Positions 1 through 11,930 of a DNA stretch of 64,000 bases are shown one piece after another. Made by a program: the position numbers and the translations under genes. Numbering within the stretch: the stretch's first letter is position 1; each line of letters opens with the position of its first letter. This stretch comes from Artocarpus heterophyllus (taxonomy: Eukaryota; Streptophyta; Magnoliopsida; Rosales; Moraceae): NCBI GenBank assembly GCA_025403435.1, contig CM046351.1:524573-588572 (forward strand). The letters are read 5' to 3'. Under the pieces are notes generated by a model. That model was not told the DNA's origin, did not search any database, and saw nothing but the letters and a program-made list of their open reading frames with translations.

Positions 1-941
1 TTATTCATTAATTTACATAATTACACACTTTATTTATTTACAATTATTTTTTTATTTTTTTTTAATTTTGAAAATATTGCAGCCTTTAATTGTTCATCTT
101 CACAAAATAACAAAACTCAAATATTTATAGCTTGGACTTACTACCACAATTTAGCATTATAGTGAGTGTGTGAAAAGAATGGCTTACAAATACTTTGAAA
201 AATAAACACATAGAAATGTTAAATAAAAATAAAGTTTTGAAAGTGTATAAAATTAATTAATTCAAAGAATAGAAAAATAAGATTACATTAATATGAAATT
301 CAAAAATCAAAACAAAATAATAACACATTAATTACTAAGAAACTAATATTTACAAAACATTTTTTAAATTTTTTAAATTATTTTATGACTCACAAAAATA
401 AAATAAATAAATAACACACAAAATCTGGAGCAAAAATAAAAAAATTTGGGCAAAATCAAAAAATTTTTGGCACAACACAACATTGAAGGACAAATTTTTA
501 AGCACAACCCTCTCCCCCCAACCTAAAATATATATTATCCTAAAAGAATAAAAATAATGAGAGCAGCAAAAAATATTACCTGAATTAGCACAGCTACAGA
601 GATGATCTGTAGCAAACTTAACAAACAAAAACTAAAAACTAACAAAGAAAAACACACATTTTTTTTGTTAAAATTTATTTGAAAATCCAAACCAATTGCA
701 TTTACAAAATTAAATTTATTAGAATGCATCTCAAGAGAAATCAATTTAACTCCTTAACTCAGCCATTCTAAACAAATTTAATTAATAGCCTTCATTTTAA
801 ATTTTCAAAACAAATTTCATTTTTTTTATAGAGAAAATCAACATAGCACACAACAACACAATATATTATAAACTATATTACAAAGAAGGGAATGTAAAGA
901 TATTACTTGAAAAGTGTTTCCCATCACTTGATGCTCTGAAA
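1..941. other. AT-rich non-coding stretch
   Basis: Very AT-rich sequence with long A and T runs and only short ORFs made of low-complexity residues. I see no gene, RNA gene or LTR end here. It lies downstream of the minus-strand gag-like ORF at 942-1862, so part of it may be that element's 3' side. Confidence 0.5.
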
Positions 942-1862
942 TCAGCAAATCTTTCTTTTAGCTCCTGCTCCTAGTGGACAATCGTCAAAGAGCGGCTTTC
1001 TCCTATAGTAAGTGTCAAAAGACACCACGTATGGGTCTTGTGTAAACATGCCCTCAAGATTGACAAAATATAAAACTTTAAAATACATGCAACTTAGACT
1101 CATTTTATATTCTTGGTAGGTCCGTAAAAACAATGCTAGAGACGGTGGAGGGGGTGGTGGCCACATAGGATCTTGGTAAACATCATCTTTGGTGAATTCT
1201 TGTGGCAACTGAGGTTGAGAATCTAAGACTAAGGGTGATGATTGTTCTTGTTTTATAGCTAAGTCTTCATTCTCTTCCTTACATTCCTCTCCTAAAAGTT
1301 GTTCCTCAAAATTGATGGGTTCTAAAGTTTCTTCTTCAATGACTAGGACAACTATTTCTTCCTCACTTATAGAATCAAGATGATATTCAAGCCTATCTAT
1401 TTCTATTCTTCTCATGGTTTCCATATATTTTTCTACAGTTTCTTTCAATATTTCTAAGGTTTCTTCTAAATTCACCCTATTTGGGTCATTATATATTTCT
1501 TGCAATTCAAAATTTGACTCTAAAATTTCGGGTTGATTTTTAGGCCAAGGTTCCAAAAAATTTGAATTGTTCTCAGAACTATTTAATCTCCAATAATCGT
1601 ATTCGGCTAGATCTTCTAACATATAATAGGCTTTGTCGATAGATAATAGATAAAAAGCAGTGATGCCATCTCCTCTCTCTACCCAATTTCTAGTTTCAGG
1701 ACTTAACTCATATATGAAAAATTCTAAAAGATAATCCCTAGAAAAACCATTGTGAGGATACCTATCTAGCAAGTCTTTAAATCTCCACCAAGCACTATAA
1801 AATGGTTCTAAGTGTTGTTGGGAAAAACTTAAAATGGAATGTTGATGAATTTCCCAAAACAT
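942..1862 (-). CDS. Gag-like protein of Ty3/gypsy (Athila-type) origin, gag-only ORF
   Basis: Uninterrupted 306-residue ORF. Residues about 15-95 resemble the plant retrotransposon Gag (capsid) domain: a FYSAWWRFKDLLDRYPHNG block, then an ELSPETRNWVERGDG block, then KAYYMLEDLAEYDYW, in the order seen in Athila-type gag. The rest is an acidic, Glu-rich segment with a run of six prolines near residue 237 and no visible zinc knuckle. No protease, reverse transcriptase or integrase of the same lineage follows; the next coding DNA on this strand is copia A, of another superfamily. In an otherwise decayed neighbourhood an open frame of this length is notable. It may be a gag-only (TR-GAG type) element, a captured domain, or a fragment that has not yet collected stops. 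Assignment to gag is fairly sure; function is unknown. Confidence 0.65.
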   Translation of the reverse strand: MFWEIHQHSILSFSQQHLEPFYSAWWRFKDLLDRYPHNGFSRDYLLEFFIYELSPETRNWVERGDGITAFYLLSIDKAYYMLEDLAEYDYWRLNSSENNSNFLEPWPKNQPEILESNFELQEIYNDPNRVNLEETLEILKETVEKYMETMRRIEIDRLEYHLDSISEEEIVVLVIEEETLEPINFEEQLLGEECKEENEDLAIKQEQSSPLVLDSQPQLPQEFTKDDVYQDPMWPPPPPPSLALFLRTYQEYKMSLSCMYFKVLYFVNLEGMFTQDPYVVSFDTYYRRKPLFDDCPLGAGAKRKIC

Positions 1863-1925
1863 TTTTTTGATTTTTTTTAATTTTTTATTTTTTTAAGAAA
1901 AATTTTCAAGCTGAATAATGCTCAA

Positions 1926-2921
1926 TTAATTGGATTCCCAGATCATTGGGGGGTCACAGTGGACACGCTTAGAATTCCCAACTTTCTTAGGCAAGGGTGT
2001 TAGCCTTATGGTCATGGGATCAATCCCTTTTACATGGATGTCATCGACATAAATGAGAACTGCAGTGAATGAAGTATTTTGAGCTTTTGTGAAAAGTGAA
2101 TAATCAGCCTTTGATTGTTGATAACCAGCCTTCTGAATGGTACCTGAGAAAGTAGAGAACCAATTCCTTGAGGCTTGTTTTAGCCAATAGAGTGACTTGT
2201 TAAGCCGACATACAATGTTCTCCTCCTGTCGGCGAAGACCAGGTGGAGGCTCCATATAGACAACTTCATACAAATCGCCATAAAGGAAAGCATTCTGGAC
2301 ATCTAATTTGTGTGTAAACCAATCTCGAGCAGCGACAATAGTGAGAAGGCAACAAAGTGTGGTAAGTTTGGTTGTAGGAGAGAATGTTTCTTTATAATCA
2401 ATGCCTTCAACTTGATTGTACCCTTTAACAACGAGGCAGGCTTTGTAATGTTTAATGGAACCGTCAGATTTGTACTTGATTTTGTAAACCCATTTACATC
2501 TAATTGTTTTACGTCCAACGGGTAGGGGAACAAGACTCCATGTATTATTTTGCTGCAATGCTTTTAATTCTGTATTCATGGCTTCTTGCCAATATGGATC
2601 GAGGATTGCTTGAGCATAAGACTTAGGTTCTGTGTGACTTGAAATGTTAGGTAGAAAGGTATGATGGGCAGAAGAAAGTCGAGAATATGAAAGAAAATGA
2701 GATAAAGGATACCGAGTACTTGTTGTAGGATTTGAGCCCGAGGTGGAATGATTGACTTGAGTCGACATTACATAGTCTTTATGCCATGCGGGAGGTTGTT
2801 TAGGACGGGTGGAATGTCGCACATAAGGAATAAAGGGTCTGTTAAATTCTGATGTATTTGTTGGCTGTTCATTTGGTTTAGGCTGTGATGAAGATCGCTT
2901 GGATTCGTGAGGAGTTAGCAT
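1926..2921 (-). pseudogene. Copia A reverse transcriptase (truncated)
   Basis: The 331-residue frame starts with the Ser/Pro-rich linker that separates copia integrase from RT. The RT then begins with YWQEAMNTELKALQQNNTW, continues with CKWVYKIKYKSDGSI and the LDVQNAFLYGDL block holding the first catalytic Asp, and ends with the IYVDDI active-site block near residue 293. After that block the reading no longer follows copia RT, which marks a deletion or rearrangement breakpoint at about 2040. One frame without stops is kept, but it lacks the thumb and RNase H. Confidence 0.88.
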
Positions 2922-2963
2922 GGAAGGTGGTTCATGTGTGATAGGTATAGGTGGTTCAAATTC

Positions 2964-3985
2964 TTATGTTTCTGTAGATTGATTGGTTTTGGTTGCAGGC
3001 TGTTTGGCAACTATGTTTTTTGTGGCATCAAGGAAAAGATTAGGCAATGCTGAATCTTGATTAGGCGAATTAGGAATATTGGAGAAAAGGAAAATGGTTT
3101 CAAAAAATTTTACATCTTGGCTAACAAAAAACTTTTTAGCTTCCATGTCGTAAAGTTGTAACCTTTCTGACCAGTGGGGTACCCAACAAATATGCATTTC
3201 TTGGCACGGGATCAATTTTTTGAGTAGGATGGACCACAGTTGCATAATATAGGCATCCAAAAACTTTCAAGTGATCAAATGACGGTGGAAGATGATACAA
3301 CAACTCAAAAGGAGATTTATTTGACAACAATGGTGATGGAAGTCAATTGATAAGGTAGACAGCGGTTAAAACACAATCCCCTAAAAAATTAATTAGTAAG
3401 TGGGATTGAAAGAGTAACGCACGTGCCACATTGAGAATGTGGTGATGTTTTCTTTCCACTACTCCATTTTGTTATGGAGTGTAAACACAACTGCGTTGGT
3501 ATTCAATTCCATGATATCGAAAGAAATTTCTCATGGTTAGGAATTCTAAACCATTGTCTACTCTTATAGCCTTAACATGGGCATGGAATTGTGTATAAGC
3601 AAAATCAATAAATGTTTTTAGAATATTTTGTGTTTCAGACTTGTTTTGCATAAGAAATACCCATGTACATCTTGGAAAATCATCCACAATGGTGAGAAAA
3701 AAAACATGCCCCTGATTGTGTGGAAACTTTATGTGGACCCCAAATATCACAATGTAACAAATCAAATGGAGCATGAGTTGAAATTGAACTTAAAGGAAAT
3801 GGAAGTCTTGTTTGTTTAGCCACGGGACAAACAGTACAATTATTATCATGAGAAACTTTATTGAAAGATAACAATGGAGAAACCAGTTTTAGACAAGATG
3901 GTGATGGGTGTCCAAGACACATGTGCCATAGGTTTGGAGTGTGAGATACTTGATGAGAGATTGGTGTCCTTTTCAATGGAGACAT
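2964..3985 (-). pseudogene. Copia A integrase and GAG-pre-integrase region, broken
   Basis: Fragments in at least three frames. The right part (3985 down) reads NLWHMCLGHPS followed by a Cys pair, the GAG-pre-integrase HHCC-type zinc region, then PFDLLHCDIWGPHK, the start of the integrase catalytic core. The segment at 3472-3774 holds the core with DFPRCTWVFLMQNKSE and IRVDNGLEF. The segment at 3136-3330 holds SPFELLYHLPPSFDHLKVFG, the typical end of copia integrase. Frameshifts and stops between the pieces show it cannot make a full integrase. Confidence 0.85.
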
Positions 3986-3988
3986 GTA

Positions 3989-5479
3989 CTAAAGACCATC
4001 GCGCTGTTTACCCAAGCTAATCATCTTTCCCGTAGCCAAGTCTTGTAATACACAAAAAGTAGGAAAAAGGATGGCACAACAGTTTAATTCAGTGGTGAGT
4101 TTGCTAACAGACATCAAATTTAAATGAAAAGAGGGGACACATAAAACATTGTCTAGTGTTAATGATATAGTGCCTGTTGAAGCAATTGGTGCAGAAGACC
4201 CAGTGGGTAGGTTGACAATAGGTACTGTTGAAGGTTTTGATTGAGTGAAAAGTATAGGGACAGAAATGATGTGATCAGTAGCTCCACTATCCAAAGTCCA
4301 AGGTTTAGTGAATACAGAATTGATTGAAGCATTGGGAAAGGTAAACAGACCTACAGCATTTGCATAATTGTTGCTGTTACCAGAGGCAAGGTTTTGATTT
4401 ATCATGAATATGGCATGAGCAAGTTGCTGAAGTTGTTCTGAGGAAAGACCGTGCAATGATTTGGAGGAGTTATTATGGCTGGTCTGAGGTATGTTATGTG
4501 AATAATTTGCCAAATTAGAGAAATGAGTTGAAGTGTTGGTGTCTCACAAATATCCCTTTTGCGTTGGCTGTGAAGAATCCGCTGCATTGGCAACTAGGAA
4601 AAAATTAAGTTTATTTCCCTGAGAACCACGCTGTTGTTGTAGCTGATTGTGTCGATTGTTTTGGGTTCCTGTGTTGTTAAGAACCCAGGTCCCATTTTTA
4701 TACTTGCACCTATCCTTAGTATGGCCTTTTTTGTCACTAAACTTGCAATGAAATTTTATTGTACAACAATTTTCAATTGTATGACCTGCTCTATTACAAT
4801 GATCGCAATACTTATCTTTATTTAGAGGATTGTTTGCTCGGCCATGTACTGCAGCAACAATTGAAAAATTTTTGATTGGTTCTGATGTCATTTGTCGCTG
4901 TGTTTCTTCTTGAATGACAAGAGAGTAGGCTTGGCGTACGTTGGGCAGCGGCGTCATCATGAGGATATTGGTGCGAATGACGTTGTAGGCGTCATCGAGG
5001 CCCATGAGAAATTGCATCACCTGATCCTCTTCTCTCTGTTCAATGTGTGCTTTCATCTGGTTGCAAGTGGGAAGAGGTCTGTACGTCTCTTATTCATCCC
5101 AAAGGCCTTTGATTTTTGTGAAATATGATGAGACTGTCATGGTACCTTGTGAGGGAGATGCTAATGATTTCTGGATTTGATAGATTGCTAGTGCATTTTT
5201 TTGTGAGAACTGATCTTTGAAGTCATCCCAGACTTGTTAAGCCGTCTTTGCATGAATTACTCCTTTGGCTAGATCGGGCTCTACTGAGTGAGTTAGCCAT
5301 GACAAAATCATACTGTTGCATTGATTCCATAAAGTGTATTCTTCTGGTTGTTCAGTTTCTGAAGGTGGCTGTATTGATCCATTTATGAATCTAATTTTGT
5401 TTTTGGCTGTAAGGGCATCAATCATAGCTCTACTCCATAATGGATAATTGGCACCGTTCAATTTGGTTGAAACGAGCAT
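3989..5479 (-). pseudogene. Copia A gag and aspartic protease region, broken
   Basis: The right end (5479 down) reads LNGANYPLWSRAMIDALTAK, the N-terminal block of copia gag. The 4544-5056 segment holds the middle of gag and two Cys-rich blocks (CDHCNRAGHTIENC and a degenerate second one), the nucleocapsid zinc knuckle region. The 3989-4513 segment contains WTLDSGATDHI, the protease active-site block (D-S-G-A). Frame breaks at about 5090-5230 and 4540 separate the parts. Confidence 0.85.
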
Positions 5480-5668
5480 ATGTCCGGGTTGATCTAAATG
5501 ATGAACAAAGTGTGGGTTTGATGGGTCTACGTTAGGATTAGTATCGCTGGTATTTGAATGTTTGGAAAGGGGTTTTTTTTTATGATATTTGAATTTCGTT
5601 TGCCACGGTGTTTGCTGATATGCTTAGACAAAATAGTAGTCAGGCCCTAAAGAGTGGTTCCAACACCA

Positions 5669-5999
5669 TGTAAAAAATGATGCACGAAGAAGAGGGGAAA
5701 GAAAGATAACTGAATGGTTTTTTTTTTTTTAATCATTTATTCAAGGGATATGTACATGATATATATGCATTTACAAAAGTCAATTTTTGTTTTGTCTAAG
5801 CCTGATAATTAGTGATCCACGCTTCACTATCTTAAGAAAGTCAACTAAAGCATATATTATAGGTAATCAATTAGTAATATTGACAATCAATTACATATAT
5901 TACAGCAATATTTCTTCATAAAGAGCAACTAAAACAACAAAAACAGTGGAGAAATAACAAGAGAAAGACTAACATCAAAAACCTTTTTTTTTTCCAACA
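5669..5999 (-). repeat. Copia A 5' LTR with adjacent primer site
   Basis: In element sense the LTR starts TGTTGGAAAAAAAAAA at 5999 and ends ...TTTACA at 5669, a 331-bp TG...CA unit. Directly inside it (5668-5656) is TGGTGTTGGAACC, a degenerate form of the copia Met-tRNA primer site. The mate LTR is missing, so the outer boundary rests on the TGTTGG terminus alone. Confidence 0.65.
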
Positions 6000-7009
6000 T
6001 CTAAATTACATGTTTTCCCATTCAAAAATGGTAGAAGAAAACGGAAAGTCTATAAAGGCTTTATCAGTTGAGTTCCACTCCACAAAAGATTTCCAGTATT
6101 GTTATTCTTTTTGTATTGGTAATCGCTGGTTCTGGTCGACGGAGAGAAACTGCCTTGCATTATACTACTGACAATGCTTGTAGAGTCTTGCATTACAGTT
6201 GCTAAACTGAATAACACGACTTTTCATTTTGTCTTCTTAAACAAGCGTGTTTTTGTTACTTGTATGTCATATGAATTTTTGCATTACAAATTACATTATT
6301 GCCAAATGCAGGTTCTAGGGATATAAATTTGCTTCATTTTTCAGCATCTAGTTTCCTCTTCTCAGTTTTAACTTCCGCGCATAGTTGGAGTTTTTGAGTC
6401 TTATCCAGTAATACCTTCTAAAACCTGCTGACTTTTCATTTGTCAAAGTGAAGCCAATAACATGTGAAATTGAAGAATGCTAATTGCTAAATACGAATAG
6501 TAACTACAAGGGTTTTAACCAATCGGAGATCTCCATTCAAATGTTTGTAAGCATGGTTAGTGATTTAGTATTCTATGACATCGGTCTGATATGCCGAATG
6601 TGACATGTATAGGTGCTTCAACAACCCGAGGTGCGTGAGCTTGGGGGGCGGGTGATTGGCGGCATAAGTCAACGTTTGGCAGCAAGATTACTGCAACAAG
6701 TGCTCCAAGTGCCACCAACCTGTTCAGCTTCTGCTTCCACCAGTTGATCCATTTAAGCAAGTAAAGGAAGATTCTATAATAGAAAAAGGAAAAGTTTATT
6801 ATACTTGTGAAGTATTTCAGATTTTGTAAAGATGTACAATTTACAGTTGTGTTCATCCAATTACAAGTTGTAGATAAATTTAATTTTATTCAATTGCTAC
6901 AGGCTTCAAAATACTACAACTTTTAAACTAATAATGCCTTATGATTGTAATTTATTCCTTTAACTAATAAATAATTATTTTGCTTTTTCTAAAAGAAAAA
7001 AGAACAAAA
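6000..7009. other. Intergenic stretch with an unidentified minus-strand ORF at 6557-6856
   Basis: No recognised gene. The minus strand at about 6775-6557 has a better base composition than its surroundings and a good splice-acceptor context (pyrimidine-rich, TTTCTATTATAG) before an open frame reading LNRLVALGALVAVILLPN, a possible membrane segment. It could be the last exon or an exon relic of a lost gene. I do not recognise it. Confidence 0.3.
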
Positions 7010-8340
7010 TGTTGAAAAAATAGTACGTAGCAGAAGTTTAAAAATTTTTAATTAGAGTATTTTTCAAAACATAAGGTTGGCACGCTATACGTATAAATTA
7101 ACCAGATTTTACAAACTTTTGAATGCTGAAGAGCTTTTGCAATCTGTGAAGAGGAAGGTGTTCCAAAAGAGCCTTAACCAACGATCCGTATGTGTGTATC
7201 CCTGCACGTCAAGTCAAGGTACATTATTGTGCCAGCTTCCACTACGCTCGACGAGCTTTTGTTGTGAAATAAAAGCTTCTATTAAATTTTAGGTTTTTGC
7301 AGTTGCAAGGGATTGAACATTGCTCTCAAGGTTGAAAATGCTACCTGCCCACTACCCAAGTAAATCGGTGTTTTTGGTTAAAAAAGGGCCTCTAATATAT
7401 TTATTATGGCTCTAAAATTTTAAACAAAAAATCCCACATCGAAAACAAAGAGAGACTTTCTCTCCTTTTTACTCTATATAAACACTACCCGTTGGCGTCC
7501 CTTGTGCTTCAACTCATGTTGAGATTAATTTATGTCCAATCTTGAATAGTTAAAATTTAAAGATTGGAAGAAAATGCAGTTGAAATATTTAATAATTAAA
7601 TATTGTTATATTTTTGACACTAATAAAGACTTTTTAGTTTATAGTAAAAAAATTTATGCAACAAAAATATTTAATTTTTAAAATTTTGATAGTCAAAATT
7701 TTAAAAAAAATTATATAATAAAAAATTACATAATAATTTTTTTAATCGTGTTGTGTTAAAGATGTTCTAGGTGTGTGTGTTTGTGTTTGTATTTTAAGCA
7801 CGTTTATTAATCGTGTTTGTGTTTGGTTTAATTATGTCGTGTTGTATACGTGTTGACACAAACATGACACGCGACACGAATTGTCAATCCTACAACCAAT
7901 TAAGAAACCCCAGAACTAGCATTCATGATTTATGAACAATAGCTCTCAGGGGAGTTTCAGAGACTCATAGACTAGAGTGCTCATTCTTGATTTCTCAACT
8001 AATCTAAATGACTATGAGAACTCACTCCTTATTTATAGAGGTTGTCCTTTAGGTTAGTTATTATCATATAAGGCCTCAAAAATTCAAATCTGGATCAATA
8101 TATGATAAAATCGCATAAGAATGCGTAATCAGATCATCGTTAGATCGACAGGCCGAACTAACAAATTAGCCTGCTGAACTTGCTCTATCGGCAAGCCGAA
8201 CTAAGTGATCGGCCTACTAAACTTACGATAAATGATCTCTGTGAATCTTTTATTTCCCACCCAAGATTCTTTAGATAAAGCCTCAGTTTTAAGTCAAATA
8301 ATCCAATAAAGAAGTTATCTGATTAAAACAACCATATCTG
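7010..8340 (-). repeat. Old copia LTR remnant (copia B family) with a ~0.7-kb insertion
   Basis: Starts TGTTGAAAAAATAGTACG at 7010 and follows the copia B LTR that starts at 8341. The two copies match to about 7182, lose similarity, and match again from about 7885 to 8340 (for example the TTTATAGAG block and the CGGCAGGCCGAAC-type motifs). The unmatched middle, about 7183-7885, is foreign. The remnant lacks the ...CTAACA terminus, so it is a truncated LTR directly abutting the start of the copia B LTR. Confidence 0.75.
7431..7482 (+). promoter_or_regulatory. snRNA-type promoter motif pair (USE-like plus TATA), orphan
   Basis: ATCCCACATCG at 7431-7441 matches the plant snRNA upstream sequence element (RTCCCACATCG). 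A TATATAAA box follows at 7475-7482, 33 nt downstream, which is the spacing known for plant Pol II snRNA genes (Pol III types are about 10 nt shorter). The sequence downstream does not look like U1, U2, U4 or U5 starts. It may be a relic promoter carried by the inserted DNA or a chance combination; similar CCCACATC motifs also occur in plant LTR promoters. Confidence 0.35.
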
Positions 8341-9907
8341 TGTTGGAAAAATAGTACGCAGCGGAATTTAAAAATTTCCATCAGAGTATTTTCCAAAACA
8401 CAAGTTTGACATGCTATATGCATAAATTAACCAGATCTTACTAACCTTTGTGTGCCGAAGAACCTCCGCAATCTGTGAAGAGAAGTAACGTTCTAGAAGA
8501 GCCTCAACCAACTGGTCTTCTTTGCTATTCTCTATCCACGACCGGAGTGAGTGTGGGCTCACACGTACAGCTCTTCCACCGGTGACTCTCCTTCCAACCA
8601 ATCGAGATAACCCAAAGCTAGTGTTCATGATTTGTGAACAAAAGCTCTCAGGGAGTTTGTAGATTCTCAGCAGCAGAGTATCACTCTTAATCTCTCAATT
8701 GATCTGAGTAACTTGTGAGAATCACTCCCTATTTATAGAGATTGGTCATAGGGTCAGTTCTTATCAGAATAGGTCTCAAAATTTAGATCAGAATCAAATT
8801 CAGATCAATATCTGATAAGATCCACGTGGAAACGTGTAATCTTATTCTTCGCTGATCGGTAGGTCGAACCATCTGATCGGCAGGCCGAACTGTCGTATAA
8901 ATATCTTCGCGAATCTTTTATTTTTCACCCGAGATTCTATAGGATAAAGTCTCAGTTTTGATTCAAATAACCCAATAGAGAAGTTATTTGATTAAAACAA
9001 CTTTATCTAGATAATCTCTAAGAAAATAAATCAATTTCTAATAATTCTACAAGTTTATCTTGATCTAATTTATCCAAAAATTAAATCAACTGATAAATAG
9101 ACAAGAATTATCCGATCCTTACAATTCAACAAGTTTATCTTGAATTAATTTTATTACAAAATTAATTCAACCAATAAACAGACATGAATTATTTAATTCT
9201 TCCAAATTTTAACCAATCTAATAAATCCTACATAAGTCACTAATTATTGAAAAAGCACGCCGTATCGTTACAGGATGTTGTGAGCTAGCAAAGGGGACCA
9301 TATGGACCTATATAGTTCAAGCTCTCGATAATTATGAAACCCAATATCCCAGATATATATTTCATAATTATCAACTCTAACACTACTCCACTAAAAGCTT
9401 GGAGCTGTACTCTCGAACTACATAGAATTACGAAGCTCGTATAGCTAAGTTTCCATGACATATCATAGTGTATCGTATCCTCATATGATAATACATAATC
9501 GGCTTAAGGACAAGTTCATCTTACCTTCCTGATTATTTTTATCTTACGTTCTATTATTTCACCATTAGAAAATTTACTATCCAAAGATAGTATACCATTC
9601 GGTTACACCTATGTATCCAAATGGTTGAGCGCTTAAGTTTTTCAATTACAGGATAACGCATATAAGAGGATATCATTACTCCAAAAGAGGAGCTATGGAT
9701 TCCATATCTGTGAATAACAAGTCTACGCTATCAAGAGTCATGCCTCCAATGTACCGGCATGCATATCATTATTTAGATGTAGGTGTCACCCTTTGGTACA
9801 TCAAAGACATAAGTCAAGATAACAAGCCTACTATTCATCTCAGGATTAAGATACAATACAAATGATTGTCTAAAGTGAATCGATTTGCTGAGATAGAATT
9901 ATTAATC
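8341..9907 (-). repeat. Copia B 3' LTR, left part (continues at 18231-18649)
   Basis: First 1.57 kb (on the plus strand) of the copia B LTR, starting TGTTGGAAAAATAGTACG. It ends at the TAATC where the young LTR element inserted; the LTR resumes after the duplicated TAATC and runs to CTAACA at 18649. Without the insertion the LTR is about 1.98 kb. It shares blocks with the remnant at 7010, the solo LTR at 55086 and the LTR at 62156, so this LTR family is present at least four times in the window. Confidence 0.8.
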
Positions 9908-11873
9908 TGTAACGCCCCTATGTGGGGGTTAACAGTTTTTAATGAGATAAAATAAAAATAAATAATAAAAGTAAAACCTTAAAAATAAAATTTGCCCGGG
10001 ACTTAAATGAAAACTCTCAACTCAAAAATAAAAATATAAACGATAAATAAACCACAGTTTTAATGTAGCACCTTAAATTTAATAAAATAAACTGTTGTCA
10101 TCATCATTTTAACCCTCAACACATTGTAATACAGTCACAGAAAGTAACAATTGATGCTTACATTATCATGAAGAACATTCTCAACGATTGAAGCAGTCCC
10201 AATGTAATATAGTTACATCACTTCCTCAACTATATTTCTCGTAGCCACCTCACACTTAGTGAGTCCTGAAAAGATAAAAATATAAGGGAATGAGCAACAC
10301 TATGCTCAGTAGAGAAAGCCATTACTCACCTCTATCATTACCACATTAAAATCTGCATGGTTAGTAAGTCACATCATATTTCAGATTATGAGGTTTATTA
10401 TGATCACATCTTATGGATACCGTAGTTAATCATTACCAAGTGTCATAATTACACATTTATACAAATATTACCAATCATCATTGTTCCTAGGTATCCATGT
10501 TAAATTGAGTATCACTCAACTCATCGAAACCCAAATGGGCGCACTTGATCACCCTATAAACATTCCAAGGGTGTTCCGGTGAGGGGACATCAAGCCCCGA
10601 GTCCTCACCAAATCGATTCCTGTACAGTGTGTTCTGGGACTTTCAACCCAAGGAAGCGTCATCGCCTTCCCCCTACTTTACCTTTTAGGGTATTCATGCC
10701 CAAGGACGTAACCGTCGCCCTTTTCATGTCTCACAATTTCTCTATATTAAATCATTATTAATAGAGTTAATTTTCCTAACCATGCTTCTCAATTTATAAC
10801 ATGTGTCAATTCATTATGTTCCTCGCCGTACAATACAAGACGAGTCCATGTCATAGTTTCATATGTGATACACATATAATATCAGTTCAACATAGATATA
10901 TATATATTGCGGCAAAACAATCAATTTTAATTCTATAAAAACCTCACAAAAGATGAGTAATAGAATCCCTACCTTTTAAGCTTATCAACAGTCTCTTAAT
11001 CTTGGAATCAATTAACGTTAGCTCCATACTCCCTTGATCCTAAGGCGTGCATAAGGACAATTAAAACTAAAGCACAACATACAACTACATTCATAAAATT
11101 TATTTTAATTTAATCTTAGAATTTCAAGAAATAACCACTGCCCATAGAGGTATTATAAAGTTTAACAATATAAATTTTCTGTCTAGGGCATATACACTTA
11201 GACTTCATACATATGCTCCAAAATAGCAACAAACATATACTTAGGTTTAAGAACGTAAATTTGAATAATCCTTTAGTATAAAAGAAAATTTATAAATGAA
11301 AGACTAAATTTGTTCATAAGATTCTAACCTCAGATTATGGTTAGTTGGAAGCTTAAAATGGCTTCAAAACAGGTTCCTTTACTTCGGTATGACTGAAATT
11401 CTTGCTCAAATGGAGGTGATGGTGGCTGATTTTTATGGCTGCCTTGAAGAAGTTCTCTAAGTATTTTGCTTCAGCAAAGAAATGAGAAGAAGAGTGTGGG
11501 AACCGTGGAAGAGAAAGGAAGAAAAGATGAAGTCTTTGAAGAGAAGTGATAGAAACAATTATAGAGGAGACATGTTGAAGCATGTCACGGAGGAAATAAA
11601 GAAAATGAGGGTCAAGAGTAGTTGGAAAAGATATCCTTATGTCTCATCTAAAGACTTTAACACATATAATGCCAATATGACATTTTTGAGATTTATTAGA
11701 AGTTCTAAGGCTTTTTAGTAATCATACTAAATAAATATAAGAGAATTTTAGAAAATTTAAAAATAGATAAAAATAAATATTATAAAATAAATTTAAATGA
11801 AGCAATTTTTTTTTATACATTAAAAATTAATTTAATTACCTCAATACCCGTTAGGAGAATAACGGGTGTCACA
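9908..11873 (-). repeat. 3' LTR of the young element
   Basis: 1966 bp, matching 16260-18225 base for base as far as I compared, except G at 9994 against A at 16346. The small ORFs inside it, including those at 10579-10761 and 11482-11718, occur identically in both LTRs and are not taken as genes. Confidence 0.93.
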
Positions 11874-11930
11874 GCTCTACCCCCCTTAAAGAAATTTCGT
11901 CCTCGAAATTTCAATTCTAGTAATACTAGT
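11874..11930 (-). other. Polypurine tract and relic of the pol 3' end
   Basis: In element sense the sequence before the 3' LTR is ...TTTAAGGGGGGTAGAGC then TGTGACACCC. The CTTAAGGGGGG-type tract (11889-11880) is where plus-strand DNA synthesis would be primed. The preceding GAGGACGAAATTTC block is common just upstream of the polypurine tract in plant chromoviruses, so a few dozen bases of the parent element's 3' end appear to be kept. Confidence 0.7.

Larger units (their letters stand above)
1926..5999 (-). mobile_element. Ty1/copia retrotransposon A, truncated (5' LTR to RT)
   Basis: On the minus strand the order is 5' LTR (5999-5669), primer site (5668-5656), gag with zinc knuckles, protease, GAG-pre-integrase, integrase and reverse transcriptase, which is the Ty1/copia order. 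The coding region is split by several stops and frameshifts. Homology stops just after the RT YVDD block near 2040; RNase H, polypurine tract and 3' LTR are missing and no second LTR is visible to the left. The element is therefore a dead, 3'-truncated copy. Confidence 0.88.

Noticed and set aside
10579..11718. Small ORFs of 60-78 residues in the left LTR, repeated exactly at 16931-18070
   Set aside because: They lie inside the duplicated LTRs and show no domain; repetition reflects LTR identity, not selection on protein.
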